A program made the translations under genes and the position numbers. Positions 1 through 12,300 of a stretch of 64,000 nt of DNA are shown one piece after another. The stretch is from Anadara kagoshimensis (taxonomy: Eukaryota; Mollusca; Bivalvia; Arcoida; Arcidae), in the NCBI GenBank assembly GCA_021292105.1, contig CM037874.1, forward strand, positions 54,976,540 through 55,040,539. Direction: 5' to 3'. The notes under the pieces are model-generated. The model saw only the letters and a program-made list of their open reading frames with translations. It was not told the DNA's origin and did no database searches. Numbering within the stretch: the stretch's first letter is position 1; each line of letters starts with the position of its first letter.

Positions 1-359
1 TCTGTTACGCTGCTCTGTGCCTAAAACCATACTGACATCTCGACACGCGTGCAATTTTGTATCCGGGTATAAACATGTACAGTGTCGGACAATCGGAAAT
101 GAGATGGCTAGTTACTTATTGAGTCGCCCTCTTAAAATGAGATAGAAAAAAGCTCTACACATTCTATACGTCATAACGCTATATTGTCGACTAGTATTTT
201 GAGTCTAGTGATATTAACATAAACACCACCTCTAAATAAGAACAGCTTATATATATTTTATATATATATAATGGCCACTCATCCGTGATGCTGTTTGAAA
301 CGTGTTTTGCTTTACCTTGAATCGGCAATTATAATCATTCCATAGACAAGAACAAGTTC
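1..359. other. No gene seen
   Basis: AT-rich sequence with a short TA-rich stretch near 250-270. No coding exon, RNA gene or repeat boundary could be supported, except that the Penelope-like relic to the right may begin somewhere inside it. Confidence 0.4.
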
Positions 360-1452
360 TAATCATAATGATAAAGTATTATTACACTTTACACCACTAT
401 CCCTCATTCTAAATTGAAAGAACGTCTTACAGAAATTATTCACTTGTCTTTCTTTTACAAAAAGGGTAAGCCAAGATACAAATATCTGGTGCTGAATTGG
501 GATTCTGGTTATTTTGTCAAGCATCATACGGATTCCAAACAAAAATATACTGAAGATACCATCAACAAAATGTTGGAGTTTTTGATAGATAACATATTTG
601 TTGTGTTTGGTTATATAGTTTTTCAGCAAACAATCGGTATACCAATGGGTACAAACTGTGCACCATTGCTTTCTGATTTGTTTCTTTATTCTTATGAAGC
701 AGAATTTATGCAGAACCTTGTTAAATCTGGAGAGAAGACTGTCGCCAAATCATTCAACTCAACATACAGATATATAGATGACGTTCTGTCTCTTAACAAT
801 CCTAAATTTGGAGACTATGTGAATGTCATCTCTCCTAGTGAGCTTGAAATAAAAGACACGACTGATTCCTCAAGTTCTGCTTCGTATTTGGACTTATACC
901 TAGATTATGACGCACACAAAAGGCTACATTTGAAACTTTATGATAAACGTGATGACTTCAATTTTTCTATTGTCAACTTTCCATTTTTATGCAGCAATAT
1001 ACATGTACCTGCTTCTCCTCCTTATGGTGTATTTGTTTCCCAATTAATACACTATGGTAGAGCTTGTTCCTACTACGGGGACTTTGTACAACGAAGTAGA
1101 CCTGCTTGCAAATAAATTGTTAATTCAGGAATATTGCAAGCCTAGGCTTTTCAAGGTCCTCAAATAGTTTTATGGCCGTCATCACAGTATTGTTGACAAA
1201 TTTGATGTCCCTGTGTCCAGGATTGCCCTGGATATATTTGACGCCTCATAGTTCCATGTTCGTTTCACGCAATTTTGATTACACGCGTGGCTGGTGTAGC
1301 TAGCTAAACAAAAGGTGCTTACCCTTCCGGAGCACCCGGTCTCACTTCCCTGGTGGAAGTTCACGCGTATAACCTAACTTGTCAGTTCCAAAGTTTTTAC
1401 TTTTCTTCTGGATTGTGATTCGGATATGGATTAGTATGTTTGTTTTTGATAC
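360..1452 (+). mobile_element. Penelope-like retroelement relic (reverse transcriptase part plus 3' tail)
   Basis: A reading frame of about 230 residues around 414-1115 carries reverse-transcriptase motifs: a YIDDV catalytic block (near 772-786), an upstream IPMGTNCAPL block, and a KLYDKRDDFNF block typical of Penelope-like reverse transcriptases. Similarity appears to begin upstream, near 370, and to continue past 1115. A non-coding tail follows (about 1285-1452, containing CTTCCCTGGTGGAAGTTCAC and ending near GTTTTTGAT). At least seven other places in the window carry that tail, so 1452 is probably the element's 3' end. The copy is 5'-truncated and looks broken. No endonuclease domain was seen. 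The family assignment rests on motif recognition. Confidence 0.8.
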
Positions 1453-3252
1453 ATATACCAAGCACCAACTGGCTGCAGTTTCACAATCATTTCTTAAGAT
1501 TTGTCTAATTTAAATAGGTTTCTTTTGGTGAAACAGCACAGCTTTACTGAGCTTTCCTCATTTCTAAAGTTTAATAATTTTCCGTAACTGCCTCATAAGT
1601 GATGAATAGTAGGTGTTATTGATGTTTTGTCCTTTTTGGAAATATTCTACCAGCATAACTGGAAGCCGTCCGAGGTCATACCCTCTCAAGCTCGTCAAGC
1701 AGGTCTTCTAGAACAAGGGTCTTTCTGTTGAGTTTAAATCCCACCACCCACACTTTTACTTTAGAGTTGGAAGGTCATATGTTCCTAGTTCGGATACCAT
1801 ATAAGTTTGGATATCCTTAAGTGTTAAACATTTCTTATAAAAATATTGGATCACTATATGCCTCTTAATATTGGCGATCTACCTAATTAAATTTTGAAAT
1901 CAAGGTTAGAACCTTTTCTATGAACACCTAATATTAACTTGCACCGTGAAACTTACTTATTATTGTATGCACCATGCATACAAACTGTATCATAAATTCG
2001 CAATCCCCAATTTCTTTAAAAATTAAGACTTGAAAATAATGTTATACACGATTCTCGGTAACCGTAACCTCGCAATTCCCGGTACACTAAAACGATGGCG
2101 AAAATCAATTCCCAGTACACCGCGTCGATCTTTAAACGTCTCCTGCTCCTTTATTTCGCAAAACATTGAATTTAAATTTGGTCAACATGTAGTTCTGAAC
2201 ATCTTTGAGGAATTGTGCGCTCAGAATTTTTAATTATCAAGTGAAAATTGAAATATTGGAAAGAAACCCCCAGCTACGTCAAAATCACATGTGAGCACTT
2301 GCGCTTCATCAATTTGTTTCAGTGTTTAAACAGTGTATCACATGCAGTTAACTATTTCAGTAGAATCATTTATGTGTCCGATTGATGACCCAATACACCA
2401 CCAGATGTTAAAATGAACAGATAAGTCAAAAATCGGCATTCGACTAACGCTGGTGTTGTTTACATGGGCTGTTTGGCTCATTTTATGCTGTAATATCCCG
2501 TGTACGCTGTACCACAGTGTTACAAATAGAAGTGAAATCGCGGAAGAGTTTCTGACAGGCGAAATGTATTGATGATAAATGTATGGAGAGTTCCCTTAGT
2601 GCAACCTGGGTTTTAAGTACGCGCGTACTTATTTATCATTTGTTTTTTATTTCTAATTTAATTGATTATTTTATTATTTTTGACTTCAAATAATTTATAT
2701 CAATCCAACGACCATCTACGCCCTTGTAAGTGTTAAATTTTTGACAGGGTTCTACTATACAATAGCCCATAGCGAAGTGTTTCTAATGCTACCAAATCAT
2801 AGTCAGTTTTTATACTAAATGTTATTGATATACTGTGTTAATATTTTATATATTTTACGTTTTAATGGTTTTGTGATTATTTTATCATTTAAGTCTCTTG
2901 TGTAACTCTATTAAGTGTGACATATACATGTACGTTTTGATTTAATTTTGAACTTGTTGATCTCTAACTGTTTTGTTTACGTTGTCAAATCAGATTTAAC
3001 ACAGTATTGAAAAGTCAAATAAATTGTGTGAAAAACCAATAAATATTATCAAATTCATTAAAAATCTTGACATCCTTAAGTGTGCAATAAGCGTTGACAT
3101 AATATTTGATCATAAATTAAAGATGAGAAAATAATTAAGTTTTAGTTATTGAAACCCATTCATTTAATATTTTTGACCTTTTTAATATTTTCATTATGTT
3201 TTTGTCATACTTGTAATAATGTTCTAATTCATTGAACTTTATTAATTACATA
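1453..3252. other. Intergenic, no gene recognised
   Basis: AT-rich non-coding sequence. The longest open frame (about 67 codons near 2030) shows no recognisable protein, no splice context and no codon bias. I see no repeat structure worth naming here. Confidence 0.4.
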
Positions 3253-3454
3253 CCTGTCGGAAGTTTAACACTGAGCTAACGAAAAGGAGTCGAACCTCGG
3301 CTGCGGAGTCACTGAGATATTGATACATGTAGTTAGTGTTCAAAAAATTGTCGAGAGGTTGAAACCATCTGCCGAAAAAATGCATCGAGATATTGCTATC
3401 GAGGGATCGAGATCGGTACTATAATTCGTTAGCTGAGTTGTAATTTTCGACAGG
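3253..3454. mobile_element. Short inverted-repeat element (CCTGTCG family)
   Basis: The left end reads CCTGTCGGAAGTTTAACAC followed by TGAGCTAACGAA. The right end is its inverse, TTCGTTAGCTGAGTTG then CGACAGG, giving imperfect arms of about 32 bp around a 140-bp core. A related copy lies at 12227-12395, and fragments of the left arm occur near 35085 and 62885. There is no coding capacity, so this is a non-autonomous DNA element of unknown superfamily. Confidence 0.6.
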
Positions 3455-3765
3455 TTTCTAGTTGTCCCGAGTTTTCAAGTTCAAGATGCGAATAAAATTT
3501 TGATGATTTAGTAGTAATTTAACCATCTAATTTTTTAATCTATTGTCTGTCAATGAGTACATTTTTTGTTATGTTCTGGAGTATGACATATTTTCTATCT
3601 TATATTCACTGCCATTATAGATCTTATATTCACTGCCATTTTAATTCAATAAAACCATAAGTCGGTCAGTTGAAGCCAACCATCCCCAATAAAATGCCAC
3701 AATCCCATTGCCAAGGTATTTGTTAAAAAACATTCAAGATTAGAAATTATATTTCAATAAAAGAC

Positions 3766-3766
<1 letters not shown>

Positions 3767-3804
<38 letters not shown>
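3767..3804. repeat. (ATTT)n microsatellite
   Basis: About nine uninterrupted TTTA units. Confidence 0.9.
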
Positions 3805-3807
<3 letters not shown>

Positions 3808-3888
3808 CACTGGAACAATATTGTCGTTGAAACTTTTGGGAGTTTTATAATTATTGACCCCAGTGCCAATGTGTATCTCTATTTTACA

Positions 3889-4122
3889 GGATTGCCCTGG
3901 ATATTTTTGACGTCTCATAGTTCCACGTTCCTTTCACATAATTTTGATTACACGCGTGGCGGGTGTAGCTAGCTAAACAGGAGGTGCTTACCCTTCCGGA
4001 GCACCCGGCCTCACTTCCCTGGTGGAAGTTCACGTGTCTAACCTAACTTGTCAGTTACAAAGTTTTTACTTTGCTTCTGGATTGTGATTCGGACATGGAT
4101 TAGTATGTTTGTTTTTGATTAC
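3889..4122 (+). mobile_element. Penelope-like 3' fragment, copy 2
   Basis: Nearly identical to positions 1218-1452, including the GGATTGCCCTGGATAT start, the CTTCCCTGGTGGAAGTTCAC block and the GTTTTTGATT end. It is a severely 5'-truncated copy of the element at 360-1452. Confidence 0.8.
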
Positions 4123-4417
4123 TTGATTCCAGGTTAAGTATTGGATTTAGATAATTACATGTCAAAAATTGCTTTCTTAATATTTTGTAATTTTAAAAAA
4201 TATATAAATGGTATGCGTAACTAGGCTACAATAACGAGATATCTTATTTCAAAGTTTTAAATTGATTATTTAATCAAATGCGCGCCTTATAGTTTGAAGC
4301 AAATGTACTAAACTTACCGTTTAATAATCTGAAACTGAAGTGGGGGATATGATTTGAATCGAACTAAAATGTTACAAGCCAATATACAGTATTCGTAGAG
4401 GTTTCATATCATTTTTT

Positions 4418-5098
4418 CATATAACTCTTATCATATATCATTTATTTTATATACATGTATCTGTTTTCATATATAACTTTTATCATATATCATTGTATCT
4501 GTTTTCATATATAACTTTTATCATATATCATTGTATTTGTTTTCATATATAACTTTTATCATATATCATTGTATCTGTTTTCATATATAACTTTTATCAT
4601 ATATCATTGTATTTGTTTTCATATATAACTTTTATCATATATCATTGTATTTGTTTTCATATATAACTTTTATCATATATCATTGTATTTGTTTTCATAT
4701 ATAACTTTTATCATATATCATTGTATCTGTTTTCATATATAACTTTTATCATATATCATTGTATTTGTTTTCATATATAACTTTTATCATATATCATTGT
4801 ATTTGTTTTCATATATAACTTTTATCATATATAATTGTATTTGTTTTCATATACAACTTTTATCATATATCATTGTATCTGTTTTCATATATAACTTTTA
4901 TCATATATCATTGTATTTGTTTTCATATATAACTTTTATCATATATCATTGTATTTGTTTTCATATACAACTTTTATCATATATCATTGTATCTGTTTTC
5001 ATATATAACTTTTATCATATATCATTGTATCTGTTTTCATATACAACTTTTATCATATATCATTGTATCTGTTTTCATATACAACTTTTATCATATGT
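4418..5098. repeat. 38-bp tandem satellite, about 17 units
   Basis: The unit is close to GTATTTGTTTTCATATATAA followed by CTTTTATCATATATCATT. It repeats about every 38 bp from near 4456 to 5098, with degenerate edges on both sides. Variants are few (TATCTG/TATTTG, ATATAA/ATACAA), so homogenisation looks recent. The 100-plus-codon open frames across it are artefacts of a stop-poor repeat whose length is not a multiple of three. Confidence 0.9.
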
Positions 5099-5463
5099 CA
5101 ATCATTTCATTTTTCCCATGCCATTTCTATCATATATCTTTTTCATATATCATTTCTTTCAAATGTCTTTGTTCATATATATTTTTCATATTTTTCCATG
5201 TATTGAATGATAATTTAACAAAATATGTATGGCAGAGGCAATGCATACTCATTATGATACTTTGGGTAGAGTATATATACATGTATCCCGTTAAACTAAT
5301 CAAGTTTTGCAAAAATAACTGGTACATGCATGTGAAACACGTTGTTGGTCACAGAAATATCTAAATATCTATAACAAGTTTATCTAGGACGTTAATAGGC
5401 CAGATTTTGACTTATGATCCGTATTTAGCGTTATAAACCCAGTGTTAATTGGTTTACAGTCAT

Positions 5464-5706
5464 ATATGCAAACAATATTGACCTGTCCGCTTGACCTTTA
5501 ATTTAAATGGTTTGTATTTTAGACAAGTACATTTCCATATAGGGAACACGAGTATTTAGCTCGTCTACATATATACCACTTAACCCGTACATGAATATAT
5601 ATCAACTGCGAATCCCAACACTACCCATCCGTGCATTGGGTGGATCGCCGTAATTGAATATTCATAATGAAAGGTCAAGTGGACAGGTCAACGGTGTTTG
5701 TCTACA
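5464..5706. mobile_element. Inverted-repeat element with GACCTGTCCGCTTGACCT arms
   Basis: The left arm contains TTGACCTGTCCGCTTGACCT. The right arm holds the inverse, AGGTCAAGTGGACAGGTCAA. Arms are about 40 bp and the core about 160 bp. A second full copy (10829-11390) and a half copy (11568-11612) occur. There is no open reading frame, so it is a MITE-like element. Confidence 0.65.
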
Positions 5707-6080
5707 TGTCGTATTGACAAAACCTGGGCATCATGTTTGTCATTAAATTCATTCTGTGTTTATCGTTTGTCACGTGAAATAGATTCCCTCAGATTTAACA
5801 ACCCAGAGAGCATTTAGGGAATCAAAGCTATGATTAAATTAAGCTTTTAAGAATCAAAATTGGATTTTTCTTCAACAAAGGAATATTTTGGAATTGAATG
5901 AAATATTTGAGATTTGATGATTTAAGAATAAGATTGCACTTACCTGTATGGATCAAAGCAAATGCTAAATGGATCTTAAATTAGCGGAAAAGTGAAATCA
6001 ACAAAAACCTACATGTCATAGCCAGGGAATACACACTTTATTTTTACAACCTGTAGATTATAACATATTACAGCAGGGAA

Positions 6081-6349
6081 ATGAACGACAGGGAGCTCGG
6101 TGTTTTGACTAGAAATCGGGTTTTATTGATAAAGAATATAATCCCGACGGATGATTTTTATACTGCATTAAAAACTTACAATGTTTTACCAGATTCTATG
6201 ATCAAAGAAGTCAAGGTACGTACACATGCACGTGGAGAGAGAGAGAGAGAGAGAGAGAGAGTTGAATTAGAAATTCGACAAAGTAACGACCTTTATTGCA
6301 AACAACATACTCCCTCTACATTGTGCTTACTATTGCAATCTTCCCCTCT

Positions 6350-6381
<32 letters not shown>

Positions 6382-9300
6382 ATACACCATGCGTTAGACA
6401 CCATGCTAAGTGGGGTTTCTGATATACGCATTTTAATTACGTTTTAAACTTAAAGTTACCTCCTTGATACTTATTAATTTATTGCAGACATACACATTAT
6501 ATAATATATGTGTAAATACTATTTGTAAATAAAATACTTTAAATTTCTTTCTTATTTTTATAGAAAACATAACAATCGATATCTTTAACCCAATACACGT
6601 TAATGAGGTTAACTAATAGATGAAGTGACTTTTTTCCCGCACTTTTAAGTAATTATACTTAATTTCTCGTAATCTTCAACCAATACTCTTATATGCACGT
6701 TTTTATTCAGTGCATTATACAAAAGTGTAATTGCGTGATAAAAATATTTCAGAATTAATTCGGTTAATTTGAGTTTGAATTTAAAATAAGGATTGTTCAG
6801 ATAATGTATGGTATTGCCCTTCTTACAAGTCGATACGATTATATCGTGTTAAAATAATGAAATTAAAATACGGCATTTTAAAGATATGCAGTTAAACCTG
6901 TCTATAAAGTTCAACCAAGGGAACCAGTAAAAGTGGCCTTTATGAGCAAGTGGCCTTAAATATACAGGTTCAAATAATATGAAGAAATAACAATTGGGAT
7001 ACAATGGTCTTAATAAGCACGTGGTCCTTATATAGAGGTGGCTTTTAAGGCAGGTTGGACTGCATATGGAAAATCTGATTGGAAGCATGAAAATTAATGG
7101 CGTCTGGTAAAAATTTCGCACTATCTTACGCGTTAGTAATTTTTAACAGAGACATATAAAACCCATTTATATGTCTCTGTTTTTAATATCAAATATTTAT
7201 TAATATTTGGCCTTATAAAATAAGAAAAAAATCCAGTCTTGACTTGAGAAGTCGTATTAACTTGCATGTTATTTATATATTTATTTGTTCATTTGAAGAT
7301 TTTAGTGACCATGTTGATCATTTGACAGGGTCATCGGTGTCCGAGTGGTATAAAGACGTAAGCTTGCAGATCACAAGACCTCTCAGTAGAGGCCTGTCTG
7401 AATGGGAATCGAACGGTTCATATCCCATTCAGGCAGATCCTACTTGGGCGAGATAGATTTTCATTTCGCTTGCCGAAAATCGCTGGTTTCCTTCGGGTAT
7501 TCCTGTTTCCCCGCAAGCCTAGAACCGGTCGTCTCGATATAAGTGTTAGAATCTTGACTTGGGCGTGTAAGACCATCCTTCCACTCCACTTCAAGGAAAT
7601 GTTTGACGAAATATTGTATGTAAAACAGGGAATTCTTAAGCAAATTGTCATATACTTTTGAATTTACTCATAAAATACACTAAAATAGTATATGACAATA
7701 TATTTTAAGTTGTATATGACAAAATGATATACAAGTATACTCTGTACTGTTACTATAGTAACCGTTTTACAGTTTCTCTGGCAATTAAAAAGATCGATCT
7801 AACACCTATCGTTTATCATGATTAAATGAACCATTTTAAACTGTTATATACAAGACCACGACATCTCATCATTAAAACTTGACGTAAATATAAACAACCA
7901 AAATAAACAAATAAACAACGGTATGGAATTCGAAAGTCACATTAATTAGTTAAACTCAATTTATCTCAGTTAAATTAAGTTTAACTCAGTTAAACTTAAT
8001 TTAACTGACAAATAATTCACATGAACTGGACTATCTCTTATTAACTGGAGATAAACCTGGTTATTCTCATTTTTGTGACTTTCGCGTCAGTTAATAGTAG
8101 TTGTAACTATTATGGAATTCGAAAGTCACATTAATTAGTTAAACTCAATTTATCTCAGTTAAATTAAGTTTAACTCAGTTAAACTTAATTTAACTGACAA
8201 ATAATTCACATGAACTGGACTATCTCTTATTAACTGGAGATAAACCTGGTTATTCTCATTTTTGTGACTTTCGCGTCAGTTAATAGTAGTTGTAACTATT
8301 ATTAACTGACAATTTGCATTAACTGCAGATAAGTTGAGTTGTTCAGTTCATGCGAGATAATAATATATTGATGTAATAAAGCATGTGTGACTTTACATGT
8401 TCAAGAAATTAAAAATTTATATAAATACACACATGTGGAGATCCTCTAAATGTCTATTTGTATTCACCATTAACAAATTAAGCTGACAATTGTATATTTT
8501 TTTAAGGAATTTAGTGCTTGAATATATTTATCAAAAAATATGAACAATTGATACTTTTATATTATTTTTTTAATTTAAAAGTTAATAATCAACCGAATAT
8601 GTAAATTATTCAGTGAGGAATAGTTAAGCAAATATGTAAATTATTCAGTGATAAATAGTTAAGCATTTTTAAGCATTCTGTTTTAGATTTTAATAAACAT
8701 GATACAATACACACTTGCTTACCTTGTTATTTTCATCATAAAAGTTCTTCCAAGATTTTATCTCTTACTAAGTCAATTGAACTAAGTTTCATGAGATACA
8801 AACCAATCAAAACGCTTGCCGAGTTCATACGAGTTAATTGTCAGTTCATGGCAATTATTTCTCAGTCAAGTATGGAATTCGAAAGTCACATTAATTAGTT
8901 AAACTCAATTTATCTCAGTTAAATTAAGTTTAACTCAGTTAAACTTAATTTAACTGACAAATAATTCACATGAACTGGACTATCTCTTATTAACTGGAGA
9001 TAATCCTGGTTATTCTCATTTTTGTGACTTTTGCGTCAGTTAATGGTAGTTGTAACTATTATTAACTGGCAATTTTCATTAACTGCAGATAAGTTGAGTT
9101 GTTCAGTTCATGCGAGATAATAATATATTGATGTAATAAAGCATGTGTGACTTTACATGTTCAAGAAATTAAAAATTTATATAAATACACACATGTGGAG
9201 ATCCTCTAAATGTCTATTTGTATTCACCATTAACAAATTAAGCTGACAATTGTATATTTTTTTAGAGGAATTTAGTGCTTGAAGATATTTATAAAAAAAT

Positions 9301-12300
9301 ATGAACAATTGATACTTTTATATTATTTTTTTAATTTAAAAGTTAATAATCAACCGAATGTGTAAATTATTCAGTGATGAATAGTTAAGCGAATATGTAA
9401 ATTATTCAGTGATGAATTGTTAAGAATTTTTAAGCATTCTGTTTTAGATTTTAATAAACATAATACAAGACACACTTGTTTACCTTATTATTTTCATCAT
9501 CAAAGTTCTTCCAAGATTTTATCTCTTACTAAGTCAATTGAACTAAGTTTCATGAGATACAAATCAATCAAAACGCTTGCTGAGTTCATACGAGTTAATT
9601 GTCAGTTCATGGCAATTATTCCTCAGTCAAGTCATATTAAAAGCAGATAAAATCGATTTATCTGAGTTAAATTAAGTTTTTCTCCAGTTAAGTCGAATTA
9701 ATTTGCATTTTCTTAGTTAAACTAAGATATTCTGTAATTCGCATTAACTGCAGTTAATGCAAATTAATTGACATTAACTGAGTTAAATTAAGTTTAACTG
9801 AGATAAACTTAATTTAACTGAGATAAATTGAGTTTAACTAATTAATGTGACTTTCGAATTCCATAGTCAAGTCATATTAAAAGCTATGGAATTCGAAAGT
9901 CACATTAATTAGTTAAACTCAATTTATCTCAGTTAAATTAAGTTTAACTCAGTTAAAATTAATTTAACTGACAAATAATTCACATGAACTGGACTATCTC
10001 TTATTAACTGGAGATAAACCTGGTTATTCTCATTTTTGTGACTTTCGCGTCAGTTAATGGTAGTTGTAACTATTATTAACTGACAATTTTCATTAACTGC
10101 AGACAAGTTGAGTTGTTCAGTTCATGCGAGATAATAATATATTGATGTAATAAAGCATGTGTGACTTTACATGTTCAAGAAATTAAAAATTTATATAAAT
10201 ACACACATGTGGAGATCCTTTAAATGTCTATTTGTATTCACCATTAACAAATTAAGCTGACAATTGTATATCTTTTAGAGGAATTTAGTGCTTGAATATA
10301 TTTATCAAAAACTATGAACAATTGATACTTTTATATTATTTTTTTTAATTTAAAACTTAATAATCAACCGAATATGTAAATTATTCAGTGATGAATAGTT
10401 AAGCGAATATGTAAACTATTCAGTGATGAATAGTTCAGCATTTTTAAGCATTCTGTTTTAGATTTTAATAAACATGATACAAGACACACTTGTTTACCTT
10501 ATTATTTTCATCATCAAAGTTCTTCCAAGATTTTATCTCTTACTAAGTCAATTGAACTAAGTTTCGAATTCCATAAAAAGCAGATAAAATCGATTTATCT
10601 GAGTTAAATTAAGTTTTTCTCCAGTTAAGTCGAATTAATTTGCATTTTCTCAGTTAAACTAAGATATTCTGTAATTCGCATTAACTGCAGTTAATGCAAA
10701 TTAATTGGCATTAACTGAGTTAAATTAAGTTTAACTGAGTTAAACTTAATTTAACTGAGATAAATTGAGTTTAACTAATTAATGTGACTTTCGAATTCCA
10801 TAAAACGGCGCTTCATTTATTTTTTATTGGTATAGCTAAACAACTTTGACCTGTCCGCTTGACCTTAATTTAAATACAGTCAAACGTACCTATAAAAGCC
10901 ACCCATGGGAACCAGTTAAAGTGTCTTTTAAGGGCAGGTAATCCTTATATATAGGTTCAAATAAGTGAATAAAGAGCAATTGGGATAAAAGTGTACCGGC
11001 CGTTATAAGCAGGTGACCCTTATATAGAGGTGGACTGTACAGTTAAACCTGCTTTAAAGGTCTCATCTATATAAGGAACACCTGCTTTGAAAGGCCGTTG
11101 AACTTTTATCCCAGTTGTTATTTCAATGATTCGTGTTAATGAAACCTATACATAAGGACCACCTGTCATATTAAGGTCACTTTTACTGGTCCCCGTGGAT
11201 GGCCTTTATAGACAAGATCGACTGTATTCGTTATGGACCAATGGCGCTGTACACAAGGAACACGTGTGTTTATTTTGTGTAGAGCATGTGGAATATGTAT
11301 TGTGTATGTATTATGTGTGAGTCCTAACATTACTTATGTATCGGGTTGATTGTGGTATATGAAAGCTCAAGTGGACAGGTTAAAGTTGTGTAGCTAGCTA
11401 AACAGGAGGTGCTTACCCTTCCGGAGCACCCGGCCTCACTTCCCTGGTGGAAGTTCACGTGTCTAACCTAACTTGTCAGTTCCAAAGTTTTTACTTTGCT
11501 TCTGGATTGTGATTCGGAAATGGATAAGTATGTTTGTTTTTGATTATCTTTAATAAAACTATCATGGTATATAAAAGGTCAAGCAGACAGGTCAATGTTG
11601 TTTGCCTATAGTAAAACTATCCCTTTCAATGTCCTTATGATAATGTTATCTTTTAATAAAACTTTAAATATTTATGTTTTTATTGTATCATAATTTATTG
11701 AGTTGATTTAGAAATTATATTGGATCATAAAACACTTGACTTTATCTTTTGTAATGATGGGACGAGTAAAGGATGAATACACCAAACAACATTTACTGAG
11801 ATACGTAACGTACTTTATAAATATGTGTCCAAATTGAATCCATAATGTAAATTTTGAAGCCTTTATGTACAGGGTTAAAAGTTCATCAGTAATATACAAC
11901 AAACCCTGCTTATAGCGACCACCCCTTATATCTATATAACGACAACCTTTCTTTACATCAAAACATGATATAGTGACCATCTCTATATGAAGACTACCTG
12001 TCTATAGAGTAAAACCTGCTTTAGACACCATTTCTTTGTAACGAATAACTGTATTTAAATAAAAGCTGTTATTGTGACCACCTCTATATAAGGACCACAT
12101 ACCAATTAAAACCACCAGTCCCTTTGCTTCAAATTTCAACCAAGAAACCCATCTATATATAAAGATCACCTTTCTATAAATTCCATATTTTCAAGGGTAG
12201 TCATTGTGCAGAATTTACTACATGCAGACCTGTCGAAAGTTTAACACTGGGCTAAAGAAAAGGAATAAAAGCTCGACGAGTGGTCCAGTATTATGGATAA

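Larger units (their letters stand above)
7922..10802. mobile_element. 995-bp-class inverted-repeat element carrying two nested copies of itself
   Basis: The ends are TATGGAATTCGAAAGTCACA and its inverse, and the arms exceed 80 bp. The flanks CAACGG and AAACGG are a near-match 6-bp target duplication. Subtracting the two inner insertions with their duplicated targets (1001 and 697 bp) and the 189-bp internal duplication leaves 994 bp. The intact inner copy is 995 bp, which strongly supports the nesting model. The sequence is saturated with GTTAA/TTAAC motifs. No transposase is encoded and the superfamily is unknown. Confidence 0.85.
10829..11390. mobile_element. GACCTGTCCGCTTGACCT-arm element interrupted by two MITEs
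   Basis: The left arm is TTGACCTGTCCGCTTGACCT near 10850 and the inverse arm CTCAAGTGGACAGGTTAAAG is near 11365. The interior is occupied by two head-to-head copies of the CAGTCAAACCTG MITE. Confidence 0.6.

Noticed and set aside
2030-2233. 67-codon open frame as a gene
   Set aside because: No recognisable protein, start context or splice sites.
4797-5364. Tyr/Ile-rich open frames in the 38-bp satellite
   Set aside because: Artefact of a stop-poor AT satellite; no homology, splice context or start context.
9417-9650. 77-codon open frame as a gene
   Set aside because: Lies inside the nested 995-bp element and recurs with changes in the other copies.
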